64,000 nucleotides of DNA from Fulvivirga ulvae (lineage in GTDB: Bacteria > Bacteroidota > Bacteroidia > Cytophagales > Cyclobacteriaceae): positions 824,501-888,500 of the forward strand of contig NZ_CP089981.1 of NCBI RefSeq assembly GCF_021389975.1. The letters run 5' to 3'. Both the position numbers and the translations under genes were made by a program. This document shows positions 52,198 through 62,682 of the stretch, piece after piece. Every line of letters starts with the position of its first letter. Position 1 is the first letter of the stretch. A model generated the notes under the pieces. It searched no databases, was not told the DNA's origin, and was given only the letters and a program-made list of their open reading frames with translations.

Positions 52198-53133
52198 ATG
52201 AGAAAATTATTAATACTAAGCATGGTATTTATCGTAGCAAATACCTATGCACAGAAAAAGAAGAAACAGCAGGATATTGAGGCTATTAAATCAATGTGTG
52301 GCTGCTATGAGGTAACATTCAACTTTGCGGAAACTTTTGCCTCTGAAAAGGATTACGAATTTCATGACAACTACAAAACAGGAGGCCTGGAGTGGGTGAC
52401 TGCTGCTGAAGAGAGCAATGACAAAATTGTGCTTCAACACCTGTTAATCGTTGGCGATACTATGATCATCAAACACTGGAGGCAGGACTGGCTCTATGAA
52501 AATACTGAGCTGTATACCTACTACAAGGATAAGACATGGAAGCCTGTAACATTACCTAAAGAGCAGGTAAAAGGACAATGGACGCAAAAGGTGTACCAGG
52601 TAGACGACGAGCCCCGTTATGAGGGCTCTGCTACATGGATTCATACAGACGGGCGACACTATTGGGAAAATACTGCCGATGCGCCCCTGCCAAGAAGAGA
52701 GCACACCAAACGTAGCGACTACAATGTGATGAAAAGAAGGAACAGGCATGAGCTTACTGCCGAAGGCTGGATTCACGAGCAGGACAACGACAAGGTTATC
52801 AGAGAAAGCGATAAGGATGTGATCCTTGCCCAGGAAAAAGGTCTTAACACGTATAAAAAGGTCAGCGATGAGCAATGCCAGGTGGCCAAAAAATGGTGGA
52901 AAGAGAATGAGCAATATTGGGCTGATGTAAGAGCTGTATGGGATGAGCTGTTCAACACAAGGAAAGAGCTGTCCTTCAAATCCAAGGTAGAAGATAAACT
53001 ATTGTTTCAAAGACTATTCTCCCTTGGCGATGAGCTGAGCAGTAAAGAATACAATTCAGAAAATGCCAGACAACTTATTCGCAAGGCTATTCAGCCTTAT
53101 CTCATCAGCGATATTGAGCTGGCAAGTAAATAA
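52198..53133 (+). CDS. DUF6607 protein, heme-locus associated
   Basis: The 311-residue protein has a signal peptide (LSMVFIVANTYAQK) and DUF6607 wording: MCGCYEVTFNFAETFASEKDYEFHDNYKTGGLEWVT, LQHLLIVGDTMIIKHWRQDWLYENTELYTYYKDKTW, GQWTQKVYQVDDEPRYEGSATWIHTDGRHYWEN and ADAPLPRREHTKRSDYNVMKRRNRHELTAEGWIHEQDN. It has no known function, but members lie next to HmuY/TonB receptor genes. It probably acts in the periplasm or outer membrane. A terminator follows at 53160. Confidence 0.85.
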   Translation: MRKLLILSMVFIVANTYAQKKKKQQDIEAIKSMCGCYEVTFNFAETFASEKDYEFHDNYKTGGLEWVTAAEESNDKIVLQHLLIVGDTMIIKHWRQDWLYENTELYTYYKDKTWKPVTLPKEQVKGQWTQKVYQVDDEPRYEGSATWIHTDGRHYWENTADAPLPRREHTKRSDYNVMKRRNRHELTAEGWIHEQDNDKVIRESDKDVILAQEKGLNTYKKVSDEQCQVAKKWWKENEQYWADVRAVWDELFNTRKELSFKSKVEDKLLFQRLFSLGDELSSKEYNSENARQLIRKAIQPYLISDIELASK

Positions 53134-53159
53134 AATAAGTGTATAGTGTAGTTTCCCAT

Positions 53160-53196
53160 GGCCGGAATGGATATTATTATCCTTCCGGCCTTTTTT
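53160..53196 (+). terminator. Intrinsic terminator after the heme locus
   Basis: GGCCGGAA-T-GGAT and ATCC-TTCCGGCC form a 12-bp stem with one bulge, followed by TTTTTTATT. The stem ends at 53190, 57 bases after the DUF6607 stop codon. Confidence 0.9.
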
Positions 53197-54145
53197 ATTC
53201 AGCCTCTTATACTGAAATCACCCATCATTTTTTAACCAAATATTCTTGCTGGTTGTTAAGTTCATATCCAGCGCATGAAACCATTTGTTCATAAATAGTC
53301 CAAATAGCTGTTTTTTTACCTTGTGTAATTTTTTTATCCGAATATCCGGGTTTGTCAATCATTCAGCAATGCTATAGCCGGAAGCAACCCTCCCTGGGGG
53401 CATTTATGTCAAAAATCAAAATGTAAGAATATCCGCCTTCTCTTGATTTATCAATAAAGCACTTGGAAATATGCAAAAGACTTTACATAGTTTTGCAGCA
53501 CTAAGCGTTCATTTTTGAGCCTGTATTACAGTAAAATTGACATTCCATGTTTTTTTGAATATCTTCAACTCGTCAATAAATAAGAATTGTGCAATTAACG
53601 TCTGGCTTTACCAGTACACTTCAACGTTAAGTTATCATAAAATTTGATCCGGATTTTTTGTTTGGATCACGTGGTTAAATAAAGCACCATGAAAGACCTC
53701 AGTGACCGGAAAGATATTCCAACCATTCATTCCGGTCCATTGAGGCACCACCAGTCCGTAAGGCTATGACTGATGACACATAAATAATAGATACATCCGC
53801 ATAAACTTATTGAAAACTTACATCATAAAACTTTGTTCATATTACAAGTAGGAAAAGAACGTTTCTTGGGTTCAGTTAATTAATCTCAGGGTATTCCCCG
53901 AGACGTCCGGTGCGAGTTTTCCTGAGAAGTTGCAAGAGATTCTCGTATGGTTTTTACGCTGTATTTAAAATATTGAGAAAAGACTTTCCTATGTAGTTTA
54001 GAAAGCCAAATAAACTACAAAAATACATGTTAGGATCGTTACTTTGTAGTTTGAATTAAAATGACTTTAAACAGATTCCACCGTTTTCTGTCGATAGGAC
54101 TTCGGAGGAACAAGAGGAGCCCAAAACGATTATTTTAAACAGATC
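53197..54145. other. 949 bp without recognisable genes
   Basis: No ORF above 60 codons that resembles a protein, no tRNA, no riboswitch that I know. A 26-codon frame at 53688-53768 is unsupported. Around 53885-53945 CTCAGG/CCTGAG and GAGAA/TTCTC inverted repeats give a possible small structured RNA or leader. AT-rich sequence otherwise. Confidence 0.5.
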
Positions 54146-55603
54146 ATGATGGCCACCCGATTTTTCAAACTAAACGATTTACCTATAAGGGTAAAAATAA
54201 TAATGGGACAAGTGCTCTTGATAGCCATTGTTTCTATATTTATTTATTCCTATTACCCTGACCAGCAGAAAAAGATTGCTATTAAAGCTGCACACTCAAA
54301 AATTGAAAGTATATCCAACCTTTTTTCAATTGGTGTAGGTATTGGTATGGGTGAAATGGACCTGGTTGCAGTATCAGAGGCTATGGAGTGGACCCGGCAT
54401 GACAGTGCTGTATTCTATATTTCAGCCATAGACCAGGAAGGTATGGAAATCACTTCATATAACCCGGGGCAAAAGATCCTACCTGAAAACATCCTGCAGG
54501 GACCATATGGCATACCTATTGAAAACAAGGATCATCTCTTATATCAAAAATCCCATATCAGTTATCTAGGGCAAAACCTGGGCACATTGGTCATCGGATA
54601 TTCACTGGAAGGTGTCTATACCAGTATCAACCAGCTGCGGATCACAACGCTATACTTCTGTATTGCCCTATTTACAGCGGGTGTCGTCCTGGCTGTAATT
54701 ATCGGAAGCCTGATCACGGAAAATATTCGTAAACTGGACTTCGCCATTGACTCAATTTCAAGCGGTCTGAAAAATACCCGGGTTCGTGTGAAAAGCAATG
54801 ATGAGATTGGTAAAGTAGGTGAAGCTTTTAACCATATGTTGGATATTCTGGAAGAATCTCAAAACGAACTGATTAGTCATTCCAACTTGCTCAAAAAGCA
54901 GAACCGGGAGCTTAATCAATTTTCTTATGTGGTTTCGCATGACCTTAAAGCACCATTACGTGCAATATTTAAATTATCCGAATGGATAGAAGAAGATCTG
55001 GGGAATAACATTCCCGAGGATGTCAAGACTAACCTGCAAACATTAAGAGGCCGTGTTTTCAGGTTGGAGGCCCTAATCAATGGCCTTTTGGAATATTCAA
55101 AAATCGGCCGAAAAGATGTTTCACAGGAAAATGTTGACACCCAAAAACTGATAAGCGACATTATTGACCTGCATCAACCACCCGCTCGAATAAAAATTAA
55201 CATACAGTCTGGCATGCCCGTTTTCTACACAAAGAAAATATTGCTACAGCAGGTCTTTAGCAATTTGATCGGGAACGCCATAAAATATAACAATAAAGCA
55301 GCCGGATTGATTAGTATAGGTGTAAACGGTAACAGTGATTACTTCCGGTTTATCGTTGAGGACAACGGTATGGGTATAAGCCCTGCTTATCATGACAAGA
55401 TCTTCACAATTTTTCAAACCCTGGAAGCTCGTGATCAGGTAGAAGGGACAGGAATAGGCTTATCGATCGTTAAAAAGAGTGTTGAAGAAGTAGGAGGCCA
55501 TATTAAAGTAGAATCTGAAGAGGATAAAGGAGCGAGATTCATTTTTACCTGGCCTAGGGAAATTAAAAAAGGATCTGGTCTAATGTTCACTACATCAAAT
55601 TAG
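54146..55603 (+). CDS. Sensor histidine kinase with periplasmic sensor and HAMP
   Basis: The 485-residue protein has a membrane helix at about 15-38, a periplasmic sensor of about 120 residues (KIESISNLFSIGVGIGMGEMDLVAVSEAMEWT...), a second helix at about 169-193, a HAMP domain, a DHp helix with H265 (SYVVSHDLKAPLRAI) and an ATPase domain (NLIGNAIKYNN, DNGMGISP, GTGIGLSIVKKSVE). It is followed by a receiver gene after five bases and then by a YfiR-like gene; the trio is an operon. The signal it senses is not known. Confidence 0.92.
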   Translation: MMATRFFKLNDLPIRVKIIMGQVLLIAIVSIFIYSYYPDQQKKIAIKAAHSKIESISNLFSIGVGIGMGEMDLVAVSEAMEWTRHDSAVFYISAIDQEGMEITSYNPGQKILPENILQGPYGIPIENKDHLLYQKSHISYLGQNLGTLVIGYSLEGVYTSINQLRITTLYFCIALFTAGVVLAVIIGSLITENIRKLDFAIDSISSGLKNTRVRVKSNDEIGKVGEAFNHMLDILEESQNELISHSNLLKKQNRELNQFSYVVSHDLKAPLRAIFKLSEWIEEDLGNNIPEDVKTNLQTLRGRVFRLEALINGLLEYSKIGRKDVSQENVDTQKLISDIIDLHQPPARIKINIQSGMPVFYTKKILLQQVFSNLIGNAIKYNNKAAGLISIGVNGNSDYFRFIVEDNGMGISPAYHDKIFTIFQTLEARDQVEGTGIGLSIVKKSVEEVGGHIKVESEEDKGARFIFTWPREIKKGSGLMFTTSN

Positions 55604-55608
55604 AACAC

Positions 55609-56052
55609 ATGGGAAATTTAATAAATGTATTGTTGGTTGAGGATGATGAGGTTGATATCATGAACGTTAAGAGATCATTTAAAAAAAATAGTATCAATAA
55701 CCCGCTTTATGTGGCAAAAAATGGCTTGGAGGCCCTTCATATGCTATCAGGAAAAGACCCTGACAACTTTGTGCCGGCCCCACGGATCGTATTGCTCGAT
55801 ATAAATATGCCCCGCATGGGGGGAATAGAATTCCTGACTGAACTTAGAAAAGACCCTGCGTTAAAACCTACAACTGTTTTTGTAATGACAACATCTAATG
55901 AAGATAGCGACAAAATAGCTGCGTATAACCTCAATGTGGCAGGATATGTTCTTAAACCATTGTCTTTTGAAGGTTTTGTTAATGCTGTTTCCATACTAAA
56001 CCATTACTGGCAGTTATGTGAGCTGCCCAACACAACTGAGGTAGAGGATTAA
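55609..56052 (+). CDS. Single-domain response regulator (Rcp1 type)
   Basis: The 147-residue protein is a receiver: VLLVEDDEVDIMNVKRSF, phospho-Asp in RIVLLDINMPRMGGIEFL, the Thr in TVFVMTTSNEDSD and the Lys in GYVLKPLSFEGF. The wording 'VEDDEVDIMNVKRSFKK' and 'MPRMGGIEFLTELRKDP' matches phytochrome-type (Rcp1) receivers that work with HAMP or GAF kinases. The kinase at 54146 is the likely donor. Confidence 0.92.
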   Translation: MGNLINVLLVEDDEVDIMNVKRSFKKNSINNPLYVAKNGLEALHMLSGKDPDNFVPAPRIVLLDINMPRMGGIEFLTELRKDPALKPTTVFVMTTSNEDSDKIAAYNLNVAGYVLKPLSFEGFVNAVSILNHYWQLCELPNTTEVED

Positions 56053-56066
56053 AATAGACATAGTGC

Positions 56067-56576
56067 ATGAACAGACGTTGTAAATATGTATTGGCCTTCA
56101 CAATATTGCTTTTAGCCCAACATCACGTAAGGGCTCAGGAGTCATCCTATAACGAGCTGCAAGCCATATATATTTACAATTTTGCCAAGTACACTTCCTG
56201 GCCACAACAATTTGACACTTTTACCATTGCCATTTTTGACGATGCCGAAATGCATAAAGTAATCAGCCAGAAACTTGCTGATAAAACCATCAAGGGAAAA
56301 CCTATCGATGTCAAACTTATCTATTCTGTAACAGAAGCTGACGGCCACCAGCTTATCTACCTCAATAACAAACATTCCAGAACCTTAACTGAAGTGCTCA
56401 ATAACTACCGCCAACAAAACATACTTATTGTAACTGAAAACGATCTGATCAAAAAGGGGGCTATGATCAGTTTCCTGGTCATTGGCAATAAACTGCGTTT
56501 TAAAATCAACCCGGCTGCGTTAAAAGATAAGGAGCTTACAGCCAGTGAAGGATTGCTGAGCCTGGCGCTGAATTAA
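56067..56576 (+). CDS. YfiR family periplasmic protein (DUF4154)
   Basis: The 169-residue protein has a signal peptide (FTILLLAQHHVRAQE) and the YfiR/DUF4154 pattern: ELQAIYIYNFAKYTSWPQQFDTFTIAIFDDAEMHKVISQKLADKTIKGKPIDVKLI, HQLIYLNNKHSRTLTEVLNNYRQQNILIVTENDLIKKGAMISFLVIGNKLRFKINPAAL. YfiR proteins in other bacteria inhibit membrane signalling proteins from the periplasm. In this operon with a sensor kinase, it could act as a periplasmic regulator of that kinase; this is inference. Confidence 0.9.
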   Translation: MNRRCKYVLAFTILLLAQHHVRAQESSYNELQAIYIYNFAKYTSWPQQFDTFTIAIFDDAEMHKVISQKLADKTIKGKPIDVKLIYSVTEADGHQLIYLNNKHSRTLTEVLNNYRQQNILIVTENDLIKKGAMISFLVIGNKLRFKINPAALKDKELTASEGLLSLALN

Positions 56577-56641
56577 CGTGTTCTCATGACAGGTAGACCT
56601 CCTGATGTGGCACGTTCAACAAAATATCGACTTAATTTACA

Positions 56642-57559
56642 TTAAAGTAGCGCAGGTGCTTCAGTAATTTCTTCTGTTTCTTTTTCCGTATCGGACTGAT
56701 ACATGGCTCTCCTCAACAGTTGCATCTCAGCAGACTCCACATTTTGCATGATCAATGTGGCTATGGTCATCGGACCAACTCCGCCTGGTACCGGTGTGTA
56801 GGCCAATGTCCTGTCTTTAACTTCGTTGATCTCAATGTCACCAATACCCCCCGCATGGTAACCTGCATCGATAACAATGGCATTGTCTTTAATCCAGTCA
56901 GCTTTTATAAACTCCGGTTTGCCCACAGCGCCTACAACGATATCGGCACGTTTTACAATTTCAGCAAGACACTCAGTTTTTGAATGGCATATAGTTACCG
57001 TTGCATTTTCATTCAACAGCATCATCGCCACTGGCTTTCCCAGTATCGGGCTTCTGCCTACCACTACAGCATGTTTTCCTTCTACTGGCAGGTTGTAGTG
57101 TTTAATGAGCTTTATTATACCCGCCGGAGTGGCGCTACCAAATGCCGGCTCATTCATGGCCATCCGGCCAAAACCATTACAGGTGACCCCATCTACATCC
57201 TTATCTGCAGTGATGCGGTCAAAACATGCACGCTCATTGATGTGTGATGGCACCGGATGCTGTAGCAGAATACCACAAACAGCTTTATCATTATTTAGCT
57301 GATCAATAGTAGCCAATAACTGCGCAGTAGTGGTCTCTTCGGGCAAATGAATCCTTAAAGACTTCATCCCTACCCTTTCGCAGGCATTGCCTTTCATTTT
57401 TACATACACTTCTGAAGAGGGGTCGTTGCCCACAAGTACAGTAGCCAGTACCGGTACTACGCCGGTCTGCCGGATGATATTGGCAACACGTTTTTTCAGA
57501 CTTTCTTCAATCTCTTTAGACAAAGCCTTTCCGTCAAGTAAAACAGGTGTATAGGACAT
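56642..57559 (-). CDS. folD: Bifunctional methylenetetrahydrofolate dehydrogenase/cyclohydrolase FolD
   Basis: The 305-residue protein shows the family motifs: [22 protein letters not shown] with the catalytic Lys, [73 protein letters not shown] and [20 protein letters not shown]. It interconverts 5,10-methylene- and 10-formyl-tetrahydrofolate in the cytosol. It is a single gene on the minus strand, downstream of the helicase gene with a gap of about 100 bases. Confidence 0.96.
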   Translation of the reverse strand: MSYTPVLLDGKALSKEIEESLKKRVANIIRQTGVVPVLATVLVGNDPSSEVYVKMKGNACERVGMKSLRIHLPEETTTAQLLATIDQLNNDKAVCGILLQHPVPSHINERACFDRITADKDVDGVTCNGFGRMAMNEPAFGSATPAGIIKLIKHYNLPVEGKHAVVVGRSPILGKPVAMMLLNENATVTICHSKTECLAEIVKRADIVVGAVGKPEFIKADWIKDNAIVIDAGYHAGGIGDIEINEVKDRTLAYTPVPGGVGPMTIATLIMQNVESAEMQLLRRAMYQSDTEKETEEITEAPALL

Positions 57560-57663
57560 TACAGGAAGTGTATTAATGCTGACAAATTATTACGGATGCG
57601 AAAATAACAATTTGAACGTAGCAGAACAATATTTCCGCTCGGTTAAGTAGTAATGACAATAAA

Positions 57664-59892
57664 CTAACCCTGGGCATTGTTACCTGCTGAGGCGGCCTTT
57701 TCCATAGCCTCATAATGGGCAAGTGCTATTCGGATCTCACTATACTCATATTCATCACCCAGCTTACTTTTGATTTCTCCGGACGAGGTGGTACCCAGTG
57801 TTTTCATTACGGTAAGTATATTCTCCATTTTTTCATTATCCATAAGATCGGCAGCTTTTATTTCTCCACTGATCACATAAGTACACAAATGCCCTTCTAT
57901 AGTTCCTTGAGTAAGACCCCTGATCTCAGCTATCTCTTCCACACCCTTTCCTTCTTGGTAGAGGTTGTAGGTTATCTCCTTTGTTGGTACTTTCTGCTCT
58001 TTGATCGTTTTATCGGGTGAGCGTTTATAAAACCCGGATGACTTAAGGTCTTCTTTGGTAAGTATTTTGTTTTCAAGGGCATTAAAAATCAGTAATTCTA
58101 CTTTCCTGATCTGCAGTTCTTTCCTGTCAAACAACGCCTCGATCTCCTTCAGCTCCCCGGAGTAACCCTTTACCTGCTTTTGAATGCTCACCTTTTTCTT
58201 ATGCTCCTTCACCTTCTGCGAAAGAGACTGCAATAAAGGCCGGAAATAATTATTTGCCTTTTGCACACGCTCATAAATACTTTGCAAATAATCTTCCCCG
58301 GCTTCACTAAAGATCCTCGCCAGCTGTCTGATAAACTTTCCAGATACCTCCTGAAGCCGCCTGACCTCATCTAATACCTCTGTTGTCCATTCCTTATACT
58401 TTTGCTTCGCTGACCTGCTCTCATCCTTGTCAAAGCCTTTCAGGTGATTGGTTAATTCCGTAAGAATATTTGTGAAATCAAAAGACGTTTGGGTATAATC
58501 CAGCAAGAATTTTTCCCGATCCTGTTTCAACTCTTTATGAAGATCATCCACGGCCTTTTTGCGGCTTACGAAACCGCGAAGCGCCGTATCGGTATCAATG
58601 CCACTATGGGGAACAGGTGCTGATAACACCAGCCCTTGCAACGAAGTCAGCCTTGAAAGTGCCACGTACATCTGCCCGGGAGCGAAGGACTCAGACAAAT
58701 CCAGAATGGCTTTTTCAAATGTAAGTCCCTGGCTTTTATGCACCGTAATAGCCCAGGCCAGCTTGATTGGATATTGCTCATAAGTACCAATGACACTTTC
58801 CTCCACCTGGCCTGTGTCCGCACGAAGCTTGTATCTTTTATTTTCCCATAGGTATGTTTTTACCTCCACGAGATTATGTTCACCATCAAGTTCTACAGTG
58901 ATGCCATTATGTTCCAGTGATACTACCTTCCCAATCTTTCCATTATAGTACTGCCCTTCTCCGCTTGGATCATTTTTAACAAACATCACCTGGGCTCCCC
59001 CTTTTAGCTCAATACTATCTGACAGCGGGTACATATTTTCGGGAAAATCTCCTGTTATTTTAGCCTTATATATAGCAGACTTGCTTTCCAGTTTTTCCAG
59101 TTCACGCTCATTGATGAGATCAGCCTTCCTGTTGTGTGTGGTTATATGGATATACCCTTCTGCCTGATCACTTGCATCATTCCTGTAATATGTATTTAAA
59201 ATTTTCACATCATCAATCAGCAGCTTATTATCTCTTAGCCTATTGAGTATATCCAGAAACTCAGGATCGGATTGTCTGTAGATCTTGTCCAACTCAATAT
59301 AAACGGGAGGGTAAGTTTGCAATACCCTGGAATCAAAGAAGTAAGCGCTTTTATAATATTTTGAAAGAAGTGGCCATTCTGAATTCTTGACAACAGGGGG
59401 CAATTGGTTAAGGTCGCCGATAAAAAGAACCTGCACACCACCGAAAGGCACCTCTCTCCTTTTTCTTATGTGCCTCAGGATCAAATCTATACAATCAAGC
59501 AAGTCCGCTCTAAGCATACTCACCTCATCTATGATCAGAAGCTCAATCTCACGTAAAAGTTTACGTTTGGTACTCCCCATCTGAAGTTGAGCAATAACCG
59601 ATTTGGGTGTGTTCAGCTTTTCGCTTAGCTCCCGTCCGCCCGGAGAAAACTCCTCCGGCATAAATGTACCGAACGGTAGCTGAAGCAGTGAGTGCAAAGT
59701 AACTCCCCCTGCATTGATAGCAGCAATACCCGTAGGAGCAGCCACCACCGCGGCCTTATAAGTTTTCTCCACAAGGTATCTCAGCAAAGTAGTCTTGCCG
59801 CTTCCGGCCTTACCCGTAAGAAAAACATGCCTTTGGGTAGTATTTACATATTTAACGGCTAACTCGGCAACTGCACTCAATTTCTGACTCAT
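57664..59892 (-). CDS. PIF1-like helicase with C-terminal helix-turn-helix region
   Basis: The 742-residue protein has an SF1 helicase core: Walker A FLTGKAGSGKTTLL (about 23-36), APTGIAAINAGGVTLHSLLQLPFG, LLIIDEVSMLRADLLDCID, FIGDLNQLPPV, and late motifs AWAITVHKSQGLTFEKAILDL and GQMYVALSRLTSLQGLVLS. The C-terminal 300 residues are helical and end with an HTH-like part (YNLYQEGKGVEEIAEIRGLTQGTIEGHLCTYV), as in the HTH_40-containing bacterial helicases. It would unwind DNA 5' to 3'. There are no neighbours that define its role. Confidence 0.92.
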   Translation of the reverse strand: MSQKLSAVAELAVKYVNTTQRHVFLTGKAGSGKTTLLRYLVEKTYKAAVVAAPTGIAAINAGGVTLHSLLQLPFGTFMPEEFSPGGRELSEKLNTPKSVIAQLQMGSTKRKLLREIELLIIDEVSMLRADLLDCIDLILRHIRKRREVPFGGVQVLFIGDLNQLPPVVKNSEWPLLSKYYKSAYFFDSRVLQTYPPVYIELDKIYRQSDPEFLDILNRLRDNKLLIDDVKILNTYYRNDASDQAEGYIHITTHNRKADLINERELEKLESKSAIYKAKITGDFPENMYPLSDSIELKGGAQVMFVKNDPSGEGQYYNGKIGKVVSLEHNGITVELDGEHNLVEVKTYLWENKRYKLRADTGQVEESVIGTYEQYPIKLAWAITVHKSQGLTFEKAILDLSESFAPGQMYVALSRLTSLQGLVLSAPVPHSGIDTDTALRGFVSRKKAVDDLHKELKQDREKFLLDYTQTSFDFTNILTELTNHLKGFDKDESRSAKQKYKEWTTEVLDEVRRLQEVSGKFIRQLARIFSEAGEDYLQSIYERVQKANNYFRPLLQSLSQKVKEHKKKVSIQKQVKGYSGELKEIEALFDRKELQIRKVELLIFNALENKILTKEDLKSSGFYKRSPDKTIKEQKVPTKEITYNLYQEGKGVEEIAEIRGLTQGTIEGHLCTYVISGEIKAADLMDNEKMENILTVMKTLGTTSSGEIKSKLGDEYEYSEIRIALAHYEAMEKAASAGNNAQG

Positions 59893-60098
59893 ACCTTAAT
59901 ATTAACCAAGTCGGCGTTAAATAACCAAGTGACGTAATATTTATGTAATAAAAATGTAGTTAAATAAATGAAGTGTTGGATTTACTTATCGGATTAAGAT
60001 TTGTATATTGTTAGATGCTAGAACCACACTATTAACGCCTAAACCTAAAAAATAAGAGCCGAATGCAATAACCAACTCAGGCTTATAAAAATATTGCA

Positions 60099-62615
60099 AT
60101 GGCCCGAAAAAATAACATCCCGACCCTGGCATTGTTTGTATTGATAGTTACTGCAATACTGATTGTGCTTTCATATAACCAAAACGCCACAACCGGCTCA
60201 GAGACTCCGGAACCTGTCATTTATGTTTTGGCTATAGCATTGCTCATTGCTTTTTGGCTGGTATTAAAAGTATTATTTATAGACGACCTGCAAAACAATG
60301 AGCGGGATTACAAAACTGCAGAGCAGCTGACAGCAGATCTCCGTAACCTTGAAAAAAGGTATAAGATTATCATTGAGGAAGCACCCCATGCCATTGCCAT
60401 GTTTGATCGTAATATGAGATATATTGCCGCATCGCGGCAATGGTTAAACGATTACGACATTAAATACGCCGACTTAACCGGGCTTTCTCACTACGACGTT
60501 TTCCCTGAAATAGGCGAAGAATGGAAAAAAATACATCGGGAATGCCTTCATGGTGCAGTAAATACCTGTGAAGAAGCCAGCTTCGTAAGAGCCGATGGCT
60601 CCGTACAATGGATCACCTGGGATGTGCGCCCCTGGTACACTTCAAAAAACACTATCGGAGGGTTGCTTATGTATACATCTGACATAACAGAAATCAAGGA
60701 AAAGGAGTTTGGTAAAAGAAGAATAGAGAACATACTGGATAAAGCCAGTGAAATGGCACGAATAGGCACCTGGGAGATTGACCTTGATACAGGTCATATG
60801 GCGTGGAACAGGATGACCGGTGAGATTCTTGAAATGTCTGAAAGCTTCAAAATGGACTATGTCTATATTTTTAAATTTTTCAAAAAAGGAGAAAACAGAG
60901 CAAGAATAGAAAAAGCTGTATCAGAAGCCATCAGCAATGGTACCTCATATGATCTGGAGCTGGAGCTGGTTACAGAAAGAGGCAACAATCTCTGGGCAAG
61001 GGTTATAGGGCAACCTGAATTCATCCGCAACAAATGCCAGCGACTGTATGGTGTTTTTCAGGACATTAATGAAAAGAAAAAAAATGAGCAGATCATTCAT
61101 GAAGAAAGGAAACTTTTAAGAGCCATAATCGATAATATACCGCTGAATGTTTACACAAAAGACCTGCAATCGAGAAAAACGCTGGTCAATAAAAGTGAAT
61201 GTGAATACCTGGGACTTGAAGAAGAAGATATATTGGGTAAAAATGACTTTGATCTATTTTCCGCTGACTCAGCCAGCCAGTCCATAGAAGAAGATCAATA
61301 TGTGTTTAGAACCGGAGAATCTCTGAAAAATATGGAATGTCGCCATGTCAAAAATGATAATACCACTACCTGGTTTATGTTTTCAAAAGTTCCACTCCGC
61401 GATAATACAGGCAAAATTAATGGTTTGCTTGGTATAAGCTATGATATCACCTCCCGGAAAGTGGCCGAAAACCAGGTAAGAACACTTCTTGCCAATTTAA
61501 AAACTATTATGGATGCTACCACAGAAGTATCCATCATCAGCACGGATCTCAACGGAAAAATCATGCATTTCAATAAAGGTGCCGAAAATCTGTTGGGTTA
61601 TCGTGCAGAAGACATAATAAAAAAAGAAACTCCGATTATCTTTCACGACAAAAAGGAGATAACTAAAAGAGAACAAGAACTTTCCGCATTGCTGCAAAAG
61701 AAGGTTACAGGCTTCGATGTTTTTGTAGAGTATGCCAAACAAGGGCAATCAGAATCCCGTGAATGGACCTACATTAGACAAAACGGATCGAAAATTAAAG
61801 TTCAGTTGGTGGTAACAGCTATTAAAAATGATAACAATGTCATTACAGGTTTTCTGGGCATAGCCACAGATATAACAGAACGCGTGGAAAATCAGAAAAA
61901 GCTTCTTGAAGCTAAAGCTAACCTGGAAGTGCTCACCGAAAGACTGACCGAACAAAATGCCCAACTGGCCAACTTCGCCCATATTACTTCTCACAACCTA
62001 CGGTCTCCCGTGGGCAACCTTTCTTCACTGTTGCACCTATACAATTTGGCGGAATCCAAAGAGGAAAGGAAACAGATATTTGAAAAATTTAAAACGGTGA
62101 TCCAACACCTTTCCTCCACGCTGAATACCTTAATAGAAACATTGAAAAATGATGAGGTGAACAGCCGGGAAACAGAAATTATAGAATTTCAGCATGTATA
62201 TAATAAGACTCTGGAGATTATCACTGCACAGATAACTGAGAGTGATGCCATTATAACCTGCGATTTTTCAACAGCTCCGGTCATTAGTTACAACAAAAAT
62301 TATCTCGAAAGCATATTTCTTAATTTGCTCACCAATGCTATCAAATACAGAGCGCATTGCCGGTCTCCTAAGATCCATGTTAAAACAGAAACGTCTCCTG
62401 ATGGGATCACATTAACAATCACTGATAATGGACTTGGCATTGACCTGAGCAAACATGGGAGTAAGCTTTTCCGGCTAAACAAAACCTTTCATGACAATCC
62501 TGAAGCCAAAGGTGTCGGTCTTTACATAACCAAAACGCATGTGGAAGCTATGGGGGGACATATTTGCGTAGACAGCGAGGTAGACAAAGGCTCAACCTTT
62601 AGAGTTAATTTTTGA
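60099..62615 (+). CDS. Multi-PAS sensor histidine kinase
   Basis: The 838-residue protein has two membrane helices (about 8-25 and 43-65) and then four PAS/PAC units: EEAPHAIAMFDRNMRYIAAS; ARIGTWEIDLDTGHMAWNRM; IDNIPLNVYTKDLQSRKTLVN; MDATTEVSIISTDLNGKIMHFN. It ends with a DHp helix (H632 in ITSHNLRSPVGNLSSLL) and an ATPase domain (LLTNAIKYRAH, DNGLGIDLSKHG, GVGLYITKTHVEAMGGHI). The multi-PAS form is common in aquatic bacteria. It has no response regulator beside it, so its output must lie elsewhere. The start at 60099 places the first membrane helix near the N-terminus. Confidence 0.93.
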   Translation: MARKNNIPTLALFVLIVTAILIVLSYNQNATTGSETPEPVIYVLAIALLIAFWLVLKVLFIDDLQNNERDYKTAEQLTADLRNLEKRYKIIIEEAPHAIAMFDRNMRYIAASRQWLNDYDIKYADLTGLSHYDVFPEIGEEWKKIHRECLHGAVNTCEEASFVRADGSVQWITWDVRPWYTSKNTIGGLLMYTSDITEIKEKEFGKRRIENILDKASEMARIGTWEIDLDTGHMAWNRMTGEILEMSESFKMDYVYIFKFFKKGENRARIEKAVSEAISNGTSYDLELELVTERGNNLWARVIGQPEFIRNKCQRLYGVFQDINEKKKNEQIIHEERKLLRAIIDNIPLNVYTKDLQSRKTLVNKSECEYLGLEEEDILGKNDFDLFSADSASQSIEEDQYVFRTGESLKNMECRHVKNDNTTTWFMFSKVPLRDNTGKINGLLGISYDITSRKVAENQVRTLLANLKTIMDATTEVSIISTDLNGKIMHFNKGAENLLGYRAEDIIKKETPIIFHDKKEITKREQELSALLQKKVTGFDVFVEYAKQGQSESREWTYIRQNGSKIKVQLVVTAIKNDNNVITGFLGIATDITERVENQKKLLEAKANLEVLTERLTEQNAQLANFAHITSHNLRSPVGNLSSLLHLYNLAESKEERKQIFEKFKTVIQHLSSTLNTLIETLKNDEVNSRETEIIEFQHVYNKTLEIITAQITESDAIITCDFSTAPVISYNKNYLESIFLNLLTNAIKYRAHCRSPKIHVKTETSPDGITLTITDNGLGIDLSKHGSKLFRLNKTFHDNPEAKGVGLYITKTHVEAMGGHICVDSEVDKGSTFRVNF

Positions 62616-62682
62616 AATAATCGGCAATAGTGCAGCTATGCGCCTGATCCTGTCGTATATTGGGCATAACCTTTTTTAACAT

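Noticed and set aside
53688..53768. 26-codon ORF in the gene-free kilobase
   Set aside because: No recognisable sequence, signal or Cys/amino-acid run; chance ORFs of this size are common.
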